DNA of 64,000 bases from Spirochaetota bacterium (GTDB taxonomy: Bacteria > Spirochaetota > Spirochaetia > Treponematales > UBA12059). The DNA lies in assembly GCA_022703505.1 (NCBI GenBank), contig JAKLDN010000004.1:248001-312000 (forward strand). Reading direction: 5' to 3'. Of this stretch, positions 8,780 to 16,387 are shown piece by piece (the stretch's first letter is position 1; every line of letters begins with the position of its first letter). Both the position numbers and the translations under genes were made by a program. Under the pieces are notes generated by a model, which saw only the letters and a program-made list of their open reading frames with translations, was not told where the DNA came from and searched no databases.

Positions 8780-9580
8780 CTACAGGACAAAGAGGAAGAA
8801 GGTCAGCACGTCCTCCCACTTCCGGCTCCGGAAGCCCACCTCCGTGGGGGACGCCAGCTTGGCGCCGGGGAAGTAGGAGGCCCGGTAGGCCCGGTAGTGC
8901 TGCTTGTAGACGATGGACACGTCGAAGGAGTCCGGCAGGGGGAAGCGGAATTTCGAAGGATCCTCCGCCAGGACCGAGGCGGCCGCGGCCTTGATCCGCT
9001 CGGCCGCCAGGTCCGGGTGTATCGAGACGGAGCCGTTCCCTACGCCCTCGGAGACCGGGACGGTGACGAGGTTCGGGTTGTATTCCCGGGCGGTCTCGCA
9101 GAGCTCCCGGTCCCCGGTCAGGAGCAACACGGGGACCCCCATGGAGGCGGCCGTGTACGCGTTGATGACGAACTCCGAGACCGGCTGGCCGTTGATCCGG
9201 AGCTCCTGGACGTTCAGGTCCATGGTGTGGGACAGGGGGTTCCCCCCGCTGCCGGCCATGGAGTGGTAGCCGATGAAGAAGACCCCCTCGAAGCCGGCGT
9301 CGAAGCCTCCCATCATCACCAGGGGGTCCTTGGTCCAGGACCGGAGGATGCAGGCGTTCCGGGGAAGGGCCGAGGGATCGATGGACCTCCCCGTGCCGTG
9401 GGCGTCCTTGACCAGGATATCCGTCACCCCCGCCTCCGCGGCGGCCTCGCAGGCGGCCTTGACCTCCCGGGTCATCTGGGCCCGGAAGTAGGCGGACTGG
9501 AAGTCCCCGTTGTCCGTCTCCCTCCAGTCGACGATGCCGCTGACGCCCTCGATGTCCGCGCTGATGTAGAGCTTGTTCAC
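8780..9580 (-). CDS. dppA: M55 family D-aminopeptidase (DppA-like)
   Basis: A 266-residue zinc D-aminopeptidase homologous to Bacillus DppA, which releases D-Ala from short D-peptides. The N-terminal metal motif ISADIEGVSG, then DAHGTGRS, GYHSMAG and the His of SHTMDLNVQELRING are as in the M55 family. The start is a GTG at 9580 that shares GTGA with the alr stop, so the two genes are coupled. Alanine racemase next door could convert the released D-Ala to L-Ala, which supports a salvage role. Confidence 0.92.
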   Translation of the reverse strand: MNKLYISADIEGVSGIVDWRETDNGDFQSAYFRAQMTREVKAACEAAAEAGVTDILVKDAHGTGRSIDPSALPRNACILRSWTKDPLVMMGGFDAGFEGVFFIGYHSMAGSGGNPLSHTMDLNVQELRINGQPVSEFVINAYTAASMGVPVLLLTGDRELCETAREYNPNLVTVPVSEGVGNGSVSIHPDLAAERIKAAAASVLAEDPSKFRFPLPDSFDVSIVYKQHYRAYRASYFPGAKLASPTEVGFRSRKWEDVLTFFLFVL

Positions 9581-10701
9581 GATTCCGTCTCCTCTTCCGT
9601 GTAGATGCGCGGAACCCGCTTGTTCACCGCGCAGGTGATCTCGTAGTCGATGGTCCCCAGGAGGTCCGCGACCTCCCCCGCGGAGGGTCCCCCGGGGCCG
9701 AAGAAGACGGCGACGTCCCCCTCCCGGACCTCCGGAAGGTCCGTCACGTCCGCCATGCACTGGTCCATGCAGATCCGGCCCGCGATGGGCGCCCGGCCGG
9801 AGGGAAAGCCGACGGAACCCCGGTTGGAGAGGGACCGGAAGACCCCGTCCGCGTAGCCCAGGGGCAGGACCGCCAGGCGGGTGGTCCGGGAGGCCCGGAA
9901 GGTCCGGCCGTAGCTCACGGTGGTTCCCGCCGGGACGGTCCGGGTCTGGACCACCCGGGCCCGCAGGGCCATCGCGGGCTCCAGGCCCGCCAGGCTCTCC
10001 CGCTCCGAGGAGGCGCGCAGTCCGTAGACCGAGATGCCCGGCCGGGCCATGTCCAGCCGGGATTCCGGCAGGAAGAGGAGCCCCCCGGAGTTGGCCATAT
10101 GGCGCAGGGGGATCCGGAGCCCGGCTTCCTCGATCCGCCCCAGGACTGAGCGGTACAGGGCGAGCTGTTCCCGGGCGAACTCCGGGTCCGCGGCGTCGGA
10201 GGCCGCGAAGTGGGAGAAGACCCCCTCCAGCTCGAGCCCCGGAAGGGCCGCGATCGCCCGGGCCGCCCCCGGCGCCTCCTCCGGACGGATGCCCAGGCGG
10301 GACATCCCCGTGTCGACCTTGAGGTGGACCCGGGCCTTCCGCCCCAGGGAGACGGCGGCCTCGGAGACCAGCCGGGCGTTGTCCGCGGAGAGGACGGTGA
10401 CGTCCAGGCCCCAGCCCACGGCTCGGCGGGCCCCCTCGGGCCCCGTATAGCCCAGGACCAGGATGGGGGCCGTGATCCCCTGCCGGCGGAGCTCGATCCC
10501 CTCCTCCGCGAAGGCCACGGCCAGGCGGTCCGCCCCCCCGGCCAGGGCGGCCCGGGAGACCCCGGCGGCCCCGTGGCCGTAGCCGTCCGCCTTGACCACC
10601 GCGCAGAGCCGGGCGCCCGGGGACATGAGGGACTTGAGGTAGCGGACGTTGCGTGTAACCGCGGACAGGTTCACCTCCGCCCAGGCCGGACGGTCGATCA
10701 T
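9577..10701 (-). CDS. alr: Alanine racemase
   Basis: A 374-residue PLP racemase interconverting L- and D-alanine. The PLP lysine is K37 in AVVKADGYGHG; DTGMSRLG, the catalytic Tyr region (TVSYGRTF) and the C-terminal MDQCMADVTD follow in the expected order. The ATG at 10701 is preceded by an excellent ribosome binding site (GAGGAGGAGACC), so the longer in-frame extension upstream is not used. It is the first gene of the operon alr-dppA-lysA-M19 dipeptidase. Confidence 0.95.
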   Translation of the reverse strand: MIDRPAWAEVNLSAVTRNVRYLKSLMSPGARLCAVVKADGYGHGAAGVSRAALAGGADRLAVAFAEEGIELRRQGITAPILVLGYTGPEGARRAVGWGLDVTVLSADNARLVSEAAVSLGRKARVHLKVDTGMSRLGIRPEEAPGAARAIAALPGLELEGVFSHFAASDAADPEFAREQLALYRSVLGRIEEAGLRIPLRHMANSGGLLFLPESRLDMARPGISVYGLRASSERESLAGLEPAMALRARVVQTRTVPAGTTVSYGRTFRASRTTRLAVLPLGYADGVFRSLSNRGSVGFPSGRAPIAGRICMDQCMADVTDLPEVREGDVAVFFGPGGPSAGEVADLLGTIDYEITCAVNKRVPRIYTEEETES

Positions 10702-10846
10702 GGTCTCCTCCTCGGGGCTCCAGTATGGCACGGACGCGGAAATTCTTGGAGGGGGAATCCCCCGGAAGGCATCGGGAGAGCCGCATTTTTTTCGTAAAGC
10801 CCCGGTTTTTCCCGGTCGATACTTTGCTTGGAGACCAGTTCTCCGG

Positions 10847-10885
10847 AACGGCATGCGCGCAGACGTCCAGGCATGCCGTTTTTTT
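10847..10885 (+). terminator. Rho-independent terminator of unknown upstream transcript
   Basis: AACGGCATGC and GCATGCCGTT form a 10-bp perfect stem with a 14-nt loop, followed by an uninterrupted T tract. It faces right, yet the gene to its left (alr) points away, so it would end an unannotated short plus-strand transcript beginning in the alr leader region, or insulate the structured RNA that starts just after it. Confidence 0.6.
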
Positions 10886-10887
10886 AT

Positions 10888-11048
10888 GCCCGGAGGGAAT
10901 CTCCATACCTTTGTCTGTTCGGCACGGGTCCTGCTGCGGGAAGCCCGGTTTCGCTCGGTCCTCGCCGCTTCGCGGCTGCGGAAACGCTCAACCGGGCTTC
11001 CCTCCGCACCCGTGCCGAATCAATGAACAACGGAGATCCCCACCCGGC
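10888..11048 (+). ncRNA. ssrS: Long hairpin RNA, candidate 6S RNA
   Basis: Three nested stems fold this 161-nt stretch into one rod. The closing stem pairs 10888-10904 with 11032-11048 (14 of 17 positions). A 13- by 12-nt internal bubble follows, then a perfect 12-bp stem (10918-10929 with 11008-11019), a small internal loop, and a perfect 13-bp stem (10938-10950 with 10990-11002). The apical region contains a GCCGC-TTC-GCGGC mini-hairpin. A closing stem, open central bubble and long terminal arm are the hallmarks of 6S RNA, the RNA polymerase-binding regulator. CATACC in the bubble and GCTCGGTCC near the tip also recall the E. coli molecule. The strand is chosen from those two motifs. The 460-bp gap between alr and selD holds no other feature I can support beyond the terminator before it. 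Confidence 0.5.
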
Positions 11049-11161
11049 CTAAGCCTTCCAAGGATCTCGGTCCGCGCTTGGCCTCCGGCTTGGAGGCCCG
11101 CACGGCCCGCGTTGACGGCTTTCCATCCATCCCCTACACTTGCCTCCGCAAGGAGGAGCCC

Positions 11162-12220
11162 GTGGATCGGCAGACGATACGCCTGACCCAGCTGTGTTCC
11201 GCCGCGGGGTGAGCGGCCAAGATGGGCCCCGAGGCCCTGGCGCAGGTCCTGCGTCCCCTGACCGCCCTCGTACCCCCCGAGCGTAAGGCCGACCTGATCG
11301 TCGGCCTGGCCGAGGGGGACGACGCAGCCGTACTCAAACTCGACGCCGAGAAGGCCCTGGTCTTCACGGTGGACTTTTTCACGCCCGTGGTGGACGACCC
11401 CTACGACTTCGGCGCCGTGGCCGCGGCCAACGCCCTGTCCGACGTCTACGCGACGGGCGGTGAGCCCCTCATGGCCCTGAACGTGGCGGCCTTCCCGGCG
11501 GACCTGGATCCGGCGGTGATCGCGGCCGTGGTGCGGGGAGGGGCGGAAAAGGCGGCCGAGGCGGGCTGCGCGACCGCGGGGGGCCATACGATCCAGGACG
11601 CGGAGCCCAAATTCGGCCTGGCGGTCATCGGGCTGGCCCATCCGGACCGGCTCTTCCTGAAGACCGGGGTCCGCCCCGGGGACTCCCTGGTCCTGACCAA
11701 GCCCCTGGGCACCGGGGTGATCACCACCTGGGCCAAGAACGGAGCCGTCGATCCGGCGGTCCTGGCCGGGGCGGTGGAGTCCATGAAGCGGCTCAACCGG
11801 AATGCCGCCCGGGTATTCGCCCGCTTCGGGGTCAAGGGCTGCACGGACGTGACGGGCTTCTCCCTGGCGGGGCACGCCCTGGAGCTGGCGGAGAAGAGCT
11901 CCGTCCGGCTCGAGATCGACGCGGGCGCCCTGCCCCTCCTGCCGGGGGCCCGGGCCGCGGTGGAGGGGAAGTTCGTGCCCGGCGGCGCCAAGCGGAACCG
12001 GTCCTACTACGAAGACCGAGTCACCTTCGCGGATGGGGTGGACTCCGTGGTACGAACCTTGTGCTTCGCGCCGGAAACCTCCGGCGGCCTCCTGGCCGCC
12101 GTGCCCGGGGACGCGGAAGGGTGCGTCCGGGAACTGCGGGACCTGGGGGTCGAGGCGGCGGTGATCGGGCGGGCCCTGCCCGCGGTAGACGGCGCCGTCC
12201 CGGGGATCGGGTTCCGCTAG
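11162..12220 (+). CDS. selD: Selenide, water dikinase, itself a selenoprotein (UGA-Sec at residue 17)
   Basis: SelD makes selenophosphate from selenide and ATP, the Se donor for selenocysteine. The frame beginning at ATG 11222 lacks the catalytic N-terminus. Extending upstream gives GTG 11162, six bases after AAGGAGGAGCCC, and residues VDRQTIRLTQLCSAAG, an in-frame TGA, then AAK-MGPEAL. This aligns with the family signature in which residue 17 is Cys or Sec and residue 20 is Lys, so the TGA at 11210-11212 is read as selenocysteine. The full product is 352 aa with the expected GDDAAV, NALSDVYATGGEP and AGGHTIQDAEPK motifs. A simple gene call would truncate it by 20 residues. Confidence 0.93.
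11210..11237 (+). other. Selenocysteine codon and candidate bacterial SECIS hairpin in selD
   Basis: The UGA at 11210-11212 is followed 11 nt later by GGGCC (11224-11228), loop CCGA, and GGCCC (11233-11237), a 5-bp GC stem. Its distance from the UGA resembles that of bacterial SECIS elements read by SelB. The stem is short, and its identity as SECIS is inference. Confidence 0.55.
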
Positions 12221-12303
12221 GAGCCTGCCGGGCTCCTGGCGGTCTTCCCGGGCCTGGAACCAGGTACATCGACATCGAATAAAAAGATTACCAGCTGAGG
12301 TTG

Positions 12304-12328
12304 TTTCAAAACTCAGGGAGTTTTGAAA
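12304..12328. repeat. Perfect 11-bp inverted repeat between convergent genes
   Basis: TTTCAAAACTC and GAGTTTTGAAA flank a 3-nt loop in the AT-rich gap between selD and the HD-GYP gene, which converge here. There is no clear T tract on either strand, so it may be a weak bidirectional terminator or the edge marker of the lower-GC signalling block that begins after it. The rest of the 12221-12453 gap holds nothing else I can identify. Confidence 0.5.
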
Positions 12329-12453
12329 AAGCCGCCTTGAAATTCGCGATAGGCCCAGCGGCTGCAACGCAACCGCAAGCAATCGCAAAGCCAATTCCGA
12401 AGGTGACCGACTTTTTGAATTGGCTCAGCTGCTCGTTCAGGAAGAGGCACTCC

Positions 12454-13473
12454 TCAATCCGGATACAGTGCCCGCACCTCGATGATCTCGTCCCGGGATT
12501 GAAGGAAGGCCGAAACGAGCTTCGGATCGAAGTGCGTACCGGACTCCGAGCGGATAAGATCGACGGCGAGTTCCGGAGGCCAGGCCTTCTTGTAGGGCCG
12601 CTCGGTCGTAAGCGCGTCGAAGACGTCCGCCACGGCGATCACTCTTCCTATCCAGGGAATCCTTTCCCCGGAGAGTCCTTCCGGATATCCGGAGCCGTCA
12701 TACCGTTCATGATGGGTGAGCGCCGCCTCCGCGGCATGGCGGGCGATCTCCGAATCTCCCTTTCCGATGATGTTTGCGCCGATCCTGCAGTGCATGCGCA
12801 TGAGGCCCCACTCTTCCTCGTTCAGGGGTCCGGGTTTCCGCAGCACCGCGTCGGGGACCCCGATCTTGCCGATGTCGTGCATCGGAGCCGCGTTGAGCAC
12901 AAGTTCGGCCGTCGCCGCGTCGGCACCTGCCGCCGACGCGATGATCTGGGAATACCGGCTCATGCGCAGGATGTGGGCTCCCGTTTCATTATCCCGAAAC
13001 TCCGAGGCCCGGACGAGTCTCCGGACCACCTCGAGATGGGAGTCCCGGAGTTCCTTCGTGCGCTCCTCGACCAGGGACTCGAGCTCGGCCCGCGAGCGGG
13101 AGAGTTCAAGTTGGGTTCTTATGCGGAGCTGAAGTATGCCCGGCGCATGGGGCTTCAAGAGAAAATCGGAAGCGCCTCCTCGGATCGCCGCATCGACCGC
13201 GTTTCGATCGAAGAACGGAGCCGAAAAGATAATCGGGACTCGCTGTATCGTCTCCTCTTTCTCCCGAAACCGCGCCAGGAGGGTCAAGGGATCGCTGCCC
13301 CAGAACAGGGCGTCCAGGAGGACGACATCGGGTCGCGGGTCGCCGAAGGAGTACTCCCAGAATTCCCGGTCGTTCCTGGCGTAGATGAACTCGTACTCGG
13401 GCCCGAGCGACTTGCATAGGAGTTCCGTCGCCGGATCGCCGTCCGCGATCAGGATGCGGGGTTTGGCGTTCAT
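12454..13473 (-). CDS. Response regulator with HD-GYP phosphodiesterase domain
   Basis: A 339-residue two-domain protein. The N-terminal receiver domain (about 1-125) has the phospho-acceptor Asp in VVLLDALFW and the conserved Lys in LLKPHAPG. A short coiled linker leads to an HD-GYP domain (about 160-335) with HDIGKIGVP and HHERYDGSGYPEGL, the catalytic signature of cyclic-di-GMP phosphodiesterases. It probably degrades c-di-GMP when phosphorylated. It follows tetR on the same strand with a very small gap, so the two are likely cotranscribed. An upstream ATG at 13500, 6 bp after the tetR stop, would add nine residues. Confidence 0.9.
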   Translation of the reverse strand: MNAKPRILIADGDPATELLCKSLGPEYEFIYARNDREFWEYSFGDPRPDVVLLDALFWGSDPLTLLARFREKEETIQRVPIIFSAPFFDRNAVDAAIRGGASDFLLKPHAPGILQLRIRTQLELSRSRAELESLVEERTKELRDSHLEVVRRLVRASEFRDNETGAHILRMSRYSQIIASAAGADAATAELVLNAAPMHDIGKIGVPDAVLRKPGPLNEEEWGLMRMHCRIGANIIGKGDSEIARHAAEAALTHHERYDGSGYPEGLSGERIPWIGRVIAVADVFDALTTERPYKKAWPPELAVDLIRSESGTHFDPKLVSAFLQSRDEIIEVRALYPD

Positions 13474-13506
13474 CGACCTGTACCTGGTATTCCGTGTCAT
13501 CCCGGG

Positions 13507-14190
13507 CTACACGGGTCTTCGTCCCCGAGCGGACAGATCGTCCACGATCGGATCGCCCTCCCCGGCCGGGGCTGGAGAGTCTTCAAACTGCTTCCTGAGG
13601 GGAGCATACACCCGTTCCACCGTCTGTGCATCCATTCCCAGGAGGACGGAGGAAAACCTCACGAGGGCCTTGATCCGTCGGGGGATGCTCGGCTCTCCGG
13701 CGCCCGGGGACCCGAGGAATTGGGCGAATGTGAGGGTAAGCTCCGCGAATTCCAAGGCGTGCTCGACCCGGCACCGGCCCGCGGCGTTGCCTTGTTCCAG
13801 GATGCGGGCGAAAGGGGGCGCGCAGAACTCGACCATCGCCAGCATCGTCTTGTCCCGGATGTCTATGTACTTGATCTTCTGCAGTTTGGCGTACGTGGCA
13901 CCGATCAGGTTCGTCATGATCGCGACGGCGGCCTGATACCTGTCTTCAAACCCGAGGTCGGAGTCCAGTTCCACCCGGATGAGCTGCTCGCGCACGGCGG
14001 CGGCTTCCCGGTCCACGATGGCGTCGATGATGCCTTCCTTGGAATCGAAGTGGTAATACAGTGTCCCCTTCGCGACATCCGCGGCCGTCGCGATCGAGTC
14101 CATCGGAGTGGACTCGAAGCCGTTGGACCTGAACAGCTCCAGGGCGGTATCCAGGATGGTGCTACGAGTATTCATCGTCCGTTCCGTCAT
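13507..14190 (-). CDS. TetR/AcrR family transcriptional regulator
   Basis: A 227-residue repressor with a TetR N-terminal helix-turn-helix (residues about 10-56, ending in VAKGTLYYHFDSKEGI) and a helical ligand-binding C-terminus. The ATG at 14190 has GGAG seven bases upstream. Its own promoter and a double palindrome shared with the divergent kinase promoter lie in the 112-bp gap to the right; the same palindrome recurs upstream of the MCP gene 4.2 kb away, so it probably represses both the kinase and the MCP-cheW operon (inference). The ligand is unknown. Confidence 0.9.
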   Translation of the reverse strand: MTERTMNTRSTILDTALELFRSNGFESTPMDSIATAADVAKGTLYYHFDSKEGIIDAIVDREAAAVREQLIRVELDSDLGFEDRYQAAVAIMTNLIGATYAKLQKIKYIDIRDKTMLAMVEFCAPPFARILEQGNAAGRCRVEHALEFAELTLTFAQFLGSPGAGEPSIPRRIKALVRFSSVLLGMDAQTVERVYAPLRKQFEDSPAPAGEGDPIVDDLSARGRRPV

Positions 14191-14214
14191 GGGTTTCTCC
14201 GTTTTGCTCGGGAA

Positions 14215-14243
14215 ATCATATAGGTGAGAATGAAATTAGTCAA
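14215..14243 (-). promoter_or_regulatory. tetR promoter
   Basis: On the minus strand TTGACT (14243-14238), a 17-bp spacer and TATGAT (14220-14215) give a near-consensus sigma-70 promoter. Its -35 box lies 8 bp from the edge of the operator pair, so binding there could also autoregulate tetR. Confidence 0.65.
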
Positions 14244-14247
14244 CATA

Positions 14248-14286
14248 TTGACTGACGGTCGGTATAATATTATACTGACCGTCAGT
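14248..14286 (+). promoter_or_regulatory. Histidine kinase promoter with two TetR-type operators
   Basis: TTGACT (14248-14253), 17 bp, TATACT (14271-14276) is a strong promoter. Two 13-bp palindromes, ACTGACGGTCGGT (14251-14263) and ACTGACCGTCAGT (14274-14286), cover the -35 and -10 boxes, and together they form a 36-bp near-perfect palindrome. Occupancy would block RNA polymerase. Confidence 0.7.
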
Positions 14287-14302
14287 GCAATGGAGGTGAT
14301 AC

Positions 14303-15763
14303 ATGGATGCAATTCCGCGGACCCTGCTTCTCGTGGAGGACGAATCGATCATCGCGCTCGCGGAGGCCAGAACCCTGAGCTCCGCCGGCTATTCGGTCAT
14401 CCACGTCGGTTCCGGCGAGGAAGCCATCTCCGCGATGAACGGAGAGCGGGGGTCGTCGATCGACTTGATCCTGATGGACATCGATCTCGGGGAAGGCATC
14501 GACGGCACGGAGGCCGCCTACGAGATCCTGAAGCGCCACGACATTCCGATCATCTTCCTCTCCTCGCATTCGGACCCGAAAACCATCGAAAAGACGGAGA
14601 AGATCACCAACTACGGGTACGTCGTCAAAAACCTGGGGCATACGATGATGTTCGCCGCGATCCGGATGGCGTTCAAACTCCATACCGCCCAGGCGAAGAT
14701 ACGGGAACGGGAGGAGTGGATCCGGGATCTGATCGACAAAATCGAGGATGGAATATGCATCCTGGACGAGAAGGACAGATTCCTCTACGCGAACTCGGCG
14801 CTCTCCGGCGTCTTTGGAGTCGAGCATGGACGGCTTGTAGGTCTGCCCCTCTCCACCATGGTCGGGGAAAGCGCCCTAGAAACCATCCGGGCGAATCTCC
14901 AGCTTTCGGATGTCCGACCCGTCGGGGAGACGAGCCTCACGGTGGAGGGCGCCGACGGAATATCCCGCGCCCTTCAGCTGAAGATCATCCAGGACTACGA
15001 CGCCAAGCACAAATACAGGGGTTCCCTGGTAGCGGTCCGGCTCCAGGCCGCCGAGTCCGGAACCGGCGCGCCCGCCGGGGATCGGGGCACGGTGCGGAAC
15101 CGCAAGGCCCGGGATGTCTATGTCCACGAATTGCTCCACCGGATCAAGAACAGTTTGAACATAATCGTAAGTCTGCTGAGCCTGGAAGCCCAGCGCGTGT
15201 CGGATGAACCCGCCCGGAGGATGCTCGTCCTGACGGAGACCCGAATCCGATCGATCTCCCTCCTGTACGACTTCCTCTCCCATTCCACGGGGGAGGATCG
15301 GATCGACAGCGTAGAATACATCCAGGAGCTGACCAGGCTCCTGAAGGAGACATACTCGAGTCCCGACAGTCGTATCGAGTTCATCACGAGCGCCGATCCG
15401 TTTCCCCTGTCATCGAAGGTCTGCTTGTCGATCGGATTGATGGTCAACGAGCTCATCAGCAACGCGCTGAAATACGGATTCCCCCGGGGCCGGGAGGGTA
15501 CGATCCGGATCGAGCTGAGGAAGGAGGCGGACTCCCTGATCCTCCGGGTCCGGGACGACGGGATCGGCCTGCCCGAGGATTATTTCCCGAACGAGAATCT
15601 CGGATTCGGGTTGCACCTGGTCAAGACACTGGCGTCCCAACTGAACGGAACCATGAACCTGGTTAACGACCGCGGAGTCTGCGTGACGATCACCGCCCGG
15701 GTCCCTCAGGAAGCGACGGACGCCGGCGGTCCGGGCGAGCAGAAGGTCGGCGCGTCCGCGTGA
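14303..15763 (+). CDS. Hybrid sensor kinase: REC - PAS - HisKA_2/HATPase_c
   Basis: A 486-residue cytoplasmic protein with the receiver domain at the N-terminus (about 6-125; phospho-acceptor Asp in LILMDIDLGEG), a PAS domain (about 135-250; DGICILDEKDRFLYANSAL), a HisKA_2 phosphotransfer segment (ELLHRIKNSLNIIVSLL) and an HATPase domain (MVNELISNALKYGFP, VRDDGIGLPEDY). The receiver-first layout suggests it is switched by another kinase and then phosphorylates a partner, for example the nearby HD-GYP regulator (inference). GGAGGTGAT upstream is a near-perfect ribosome binding site. No membrane segment is seen. Confidence 0.9.
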   Translation: MDAIPRTLLLVEDESIIALAEARTLSSAGYSVIHVGSGEEAISAMNGERGSSIDLILMDIDLGEGIDGTEAAYEILKRHDIPIIFLSSHSDPKTIEKTEKITNYGYVVKNLGHTMMFAAIRMAFKLHTAQAKIREREEWIRDLIDKIEDGICILDEKDRFLYANSALSGVFGVEHGRLVGLPLSTMVGESALETIRANLQLSDVRPVGETSLTVEGADGISRALQLKIIQDYDAKHKYRGSLVAVRLQAAESGTGAPAGDRGTVRNRKARDVYVHELLHRIKNSLNIIVSLLSLEAQRVSDEPARRMLVLTETRIRSISLLYDFLSHSTGEDRIDSVEYIQELTRLLKETYSSPDSRIEFITSADPFPLSSKVCLSIGLMVNELISNALKYGFPRGREGTIRIELRKEADSLILRVRDDGIGLPEDYFPNENLGFGLHLVKTLASQLNGTMNLVNDRGVCVTITARVPQEATDAGGPGEQKVGASA

Positions 15764-15884
15764 CCTCCGCGCCGTAAGGATCAAAGGCCCGGGATGATCA
15801 CGTAGCCGATAGCGCCGTCCGCTGCCGTGGTGATCCCGGGCCGTTTCCTTGAATATGTCTGAAGGAATTACCCGACCGCTTTCC

Positions 15885-16364
15885 TCATACCGCCTCGACC
15901 AAATCCTCGGAGTTCCCGACCCGATCCGCGCTGAATACCCGATCGACATCCAGCACCAACACGAAACCGTCCCGGCCTCTCCCGATCCCGACGAGGTACT
16001 CGGAGGGTCGTACGGGGCCGAAGCGCGGCGGGTCGATCATCGGCGTCGAGAAATTCGCCACGCCGTACACGGCATCCACGACGGCGCCGGCGAGAAACGC
16101 CCCGTCGCCCTTTCCGACTTCGAGGATAAGGATCGCGGCGCTTTCCCCGACGGGCGGCACCGCCATGCCGAGGACCAGCCCGAGATCGACCACGGGGATA
16201 CAGGTTCCCCGCACATTGATGATTCCTTGAGAGGAGTCTTCCTTCCCGGGCAGGCGGGTCAAGGGCGAGTATTCCAGGACTTCCCGGACGTTCTTCACGT
16301 TCACCGCGAACCGGACTTCGTGTATGGAGAAGGTGAGGTAGGATGTACCGCTGTCGCATTCCAT
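15885..16364 (-). CDS. cheW: CheW-like chemotaxis coupling protein
   Basis: A 159-residue CheW domain protein that would link chemoreceptors to CheA. Family features: YLTFSIHEVRFAVNVKNVREVLEY, the SQGIINVRGTCIPVVDLG core and FVLVLDVDRVFS near the end. The ATG at 16364 has GGGAGCG upstream; larger frames through this region are not real. It begins 23 bp after the MCP stop and is almost certainly cotranscribed with it. It converges on the sensor kinase gene across a 121-bp gap with no evident terminator. Confidence 0.9.
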   Translation of the reverse strand: MECDSGTSYLTFSIHEVRFAVNVKNVREVLEYSPLTRLPGKEDSSQGIINVRGTCIPVVDLGLVLGMAVPPVGESAAILILEVGKGDGAFLAGAVVDAVYGVANFSTPMIDPPRFGPVRPSEYLVGIGRGRDGFVLVLDVDRVFSADRVGNSEDLVEAV

Positions 16365-16387
16365 CTTGCATCGCTCCCTGTCGACCG

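Noticed and set aside
6507-8819. 770-codon frame joining the dipeptidase with upstream sequence
   Set aside because: The N-terminal 430 codons are an out-of-frame reading of lysA; the dipeptidase starts at GTG 7505.
10918-11019. tRNA-Sec gene in the structured RNA before selD
   Set aside because: The inverted arms are far longer than a tRNA acceptor stem and there is no T-loop GTTCRA motif or UCA anticodon arm.
11222-12220. selD as a 332-residue protein beginning at ATG 11222
   Set aside because: It would lack the catalytic residue-17/Lys20 segment, which is present in frame upstream of a recoded TGA.
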